Shown in pieces: positions 63,598 to 64,000 of a DNA stretch of 64,000 nucleotides. Source of the DNA: a bacterium. GTDB lineage: Bacteria > Campylobacterota > Campylobacteria > Campylobacterales > Sulfurimonadaceae. The position numbers and the translations under genes are program-made. The stretch lies in assembly GCA_018822665.1 (NCBI GenBank), contig JAHJJX010000036.1, positions 1 to 64,000 on the forward strand, given 5' to 3'. Under the pieces are notes generated by a model. The model searched no databases. It had not been told where the DNA came from and saw only the letters and a list, made by a program, of their open reading frames with translations. Positions within the stretch are counted from its first letter, which is position 1, and the number at the start of each line of letters is the position of its first letter.

Positions 63598-64000
63598 ATG
63601 AAACAAGAGAGTTACGAGCTTTTTAAAAGCGCAAATAGAGATGAAATACTCAATGTTCTCGAAGCAGAATTGAAAACGAGAAATGAATCTCCGTTTTGGG
63701 CAGATAAAATAGTGCCTTTTAGCCGTGCTATTTTAAGTGTTTTAATCCCTTTGAGAGATAATAATATGTTATTTAATCCTGAGGGTACGGCAGTTGATGA
63801 TTTAACTCCGGAACTGTTTTTAAAATGGAGCGATTTTGTAAGTTTAAAAACCTTGGCTTTTACCCTGCAAAAATCCAATGAAGCACAAACATTGCTCAGA
63901 ACAAAACTTGAGAGTTCCACATGCCAAAGATATGAAAAAATTGATTTGAAACTTTTAGGAGATTATCTTAGCAGATACACCGTGAATCTTGAAAACGAGT
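63598..64000 (+). CDS. Start of an unknown gene running off the right edge
   Basis: An ATG with GGA upstream opens a frame of at least 134 codons with no stop to the window end. The segment FWADKIVPFSRAILSVLIPLRDNNMLFNPEG faintly recalls the all-alpha region of conjugative coupling ATPases (TraD/VirD4 type), but no catalytic motif is visible yet. A copy of the dispersed word at 63915 is read here as SSTC. Codon use fits the neighbours. Confidence 0.5.
   Translation, partial: MKQESYELFKSANRDEILNVLEAELKTRNESPFWADKIVPFSRAILSVLIPLRDNNMLFNPEGTAVDDLTPELFLKWSDFVSLKTLAFTLQKSNEAQTLLRTKLESSTCQRYEKIDLKLLGDYLSRYTVNLENE

Larger units (their letters stand above)
13358..63925. repeat. Dispersed 11-base word GGCATGTGGAA / TTCCACATGCC (27 copies of the 10-base core)
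   Basis: Copies as GGCATGTGGA on the plus strand start at 13358, 13376, 13394, 13412, 16701, 16964, 20794, 22127, 25541, 33891, 35423, 47245, 48049, 48106, 55614, 60517 and 62772. Copies on the minus strand (TCCACATGCC core, given as start of the match including a leading T where present) lie at 23549, 25501, 30120, 37894, 42060, 47634, 51546, 53373, 62785 and 63915. Twenty-one have the full 11 bases. Upstream the next base is usually T or C; downstream CTT or CTC is common. Most are inside genes. A rough expectation for such a 10-mer at about 35% G+C is about 0.04 on both strands of 64 kb. Those in napA and napF coincide with conserved protein motifs and may be accidental. Confidence 0.9.

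Overview
This window looks like a chromosomal segment of a Campylobacterota (Epsilonproteobacteria) bacterium of the Sulfurimonas/Sulfuricurvum kind. The evidence is the low G+C content, a periplasmic nitrate reductase operon in the order napA-G-H-B-F-L-(PAS)-D with no napC, a CheA carrying a fused receiver domain next to CheV, stand-alone MnmC2-like and SprA-related proteins, and many c-di-GMP proteins. Free-living, respiratory, nitrate-reducing and motile is the likely lifestyle; the species assignment is inference.

Layout. (1) 1-123: a fragment of kdsA that ends abruptly, with unusual codon choice. (2) 202-9364: an exopolysaccharide cluster: BcsE-like regulator, TPR plus beta-barrel exporter split by a frameshift in a run of ten A, PgaC-like glycosyltransferase, one-helix membrane peptide, NodB-type deacetylase and a secreted TIM-barrel protein. 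(3) 9341-22993: HupE-like protein, OmpR-type two-component system, small HTH protein, dnaX, an EAL-CBS-GGDEF protein broken at a run of eight G, murI, rho, a PAS-GGDEF-EAL protein, surE, tcdA and an outer-membrane-like protein. (4) 23740-34509: eleven tightly packed co-directional genes, greA-argC-lpxH-cheV-cheA-cheW-mlaE-mlaF-mlaD-lipoprotein-pepP. (5) 34547-45685: the nap operon plus its probable regulators (a Crp/Fnr-type protein and a PilJ-domain nitrate-sensor-like protein), with a palindromic TTGA-N6-TCAA site upstream of napA. (6) 45835-64000: GGDEF protein, SUI1-like factor, DUF5718, ybiT, a 51-residue lipoprotein, gltA, GNAT, YchJ-like, pta-ackA, two near-identical cold-shock genes with conserved leaders, an Rrf2 regulator, an SprA-related peptidase, MnmC2-like oxidoreductase, a CZB chemoreceptor, S4 protein, DUF445 and the start of an unknown gene.

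The most striking signal is not a gene. An 11-base word, GGCATGTGGAA (or its complement TTCCACATGCC), with a 10-base core, occurs 27 times between 13.3 kb and the right end, in both orientations, mostly inside genes, and far above chance. Two copies facing each other form a 13-bp palindrome that serves as a terminator between convergent genes, and four copies are tandemly repeated every 18 bp inside dnaX, encoding EVPHAK repeats. This is how DNA uptake sequences look in Neisseriaceae and Pasteurellaceae; I propose it as a candidate uptake (or Chi-like) sequence of this lineage. It is absent as a full copy from the first 13.3 kb.

Two genes are out of frame exactly at homopolymer runs (A10 in the exporter, G8 in the c-di-GMP enzyme). 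This fits phase variation in surface polysaccharide and c-di-GMP signalling, though sequencing error is not excluded.
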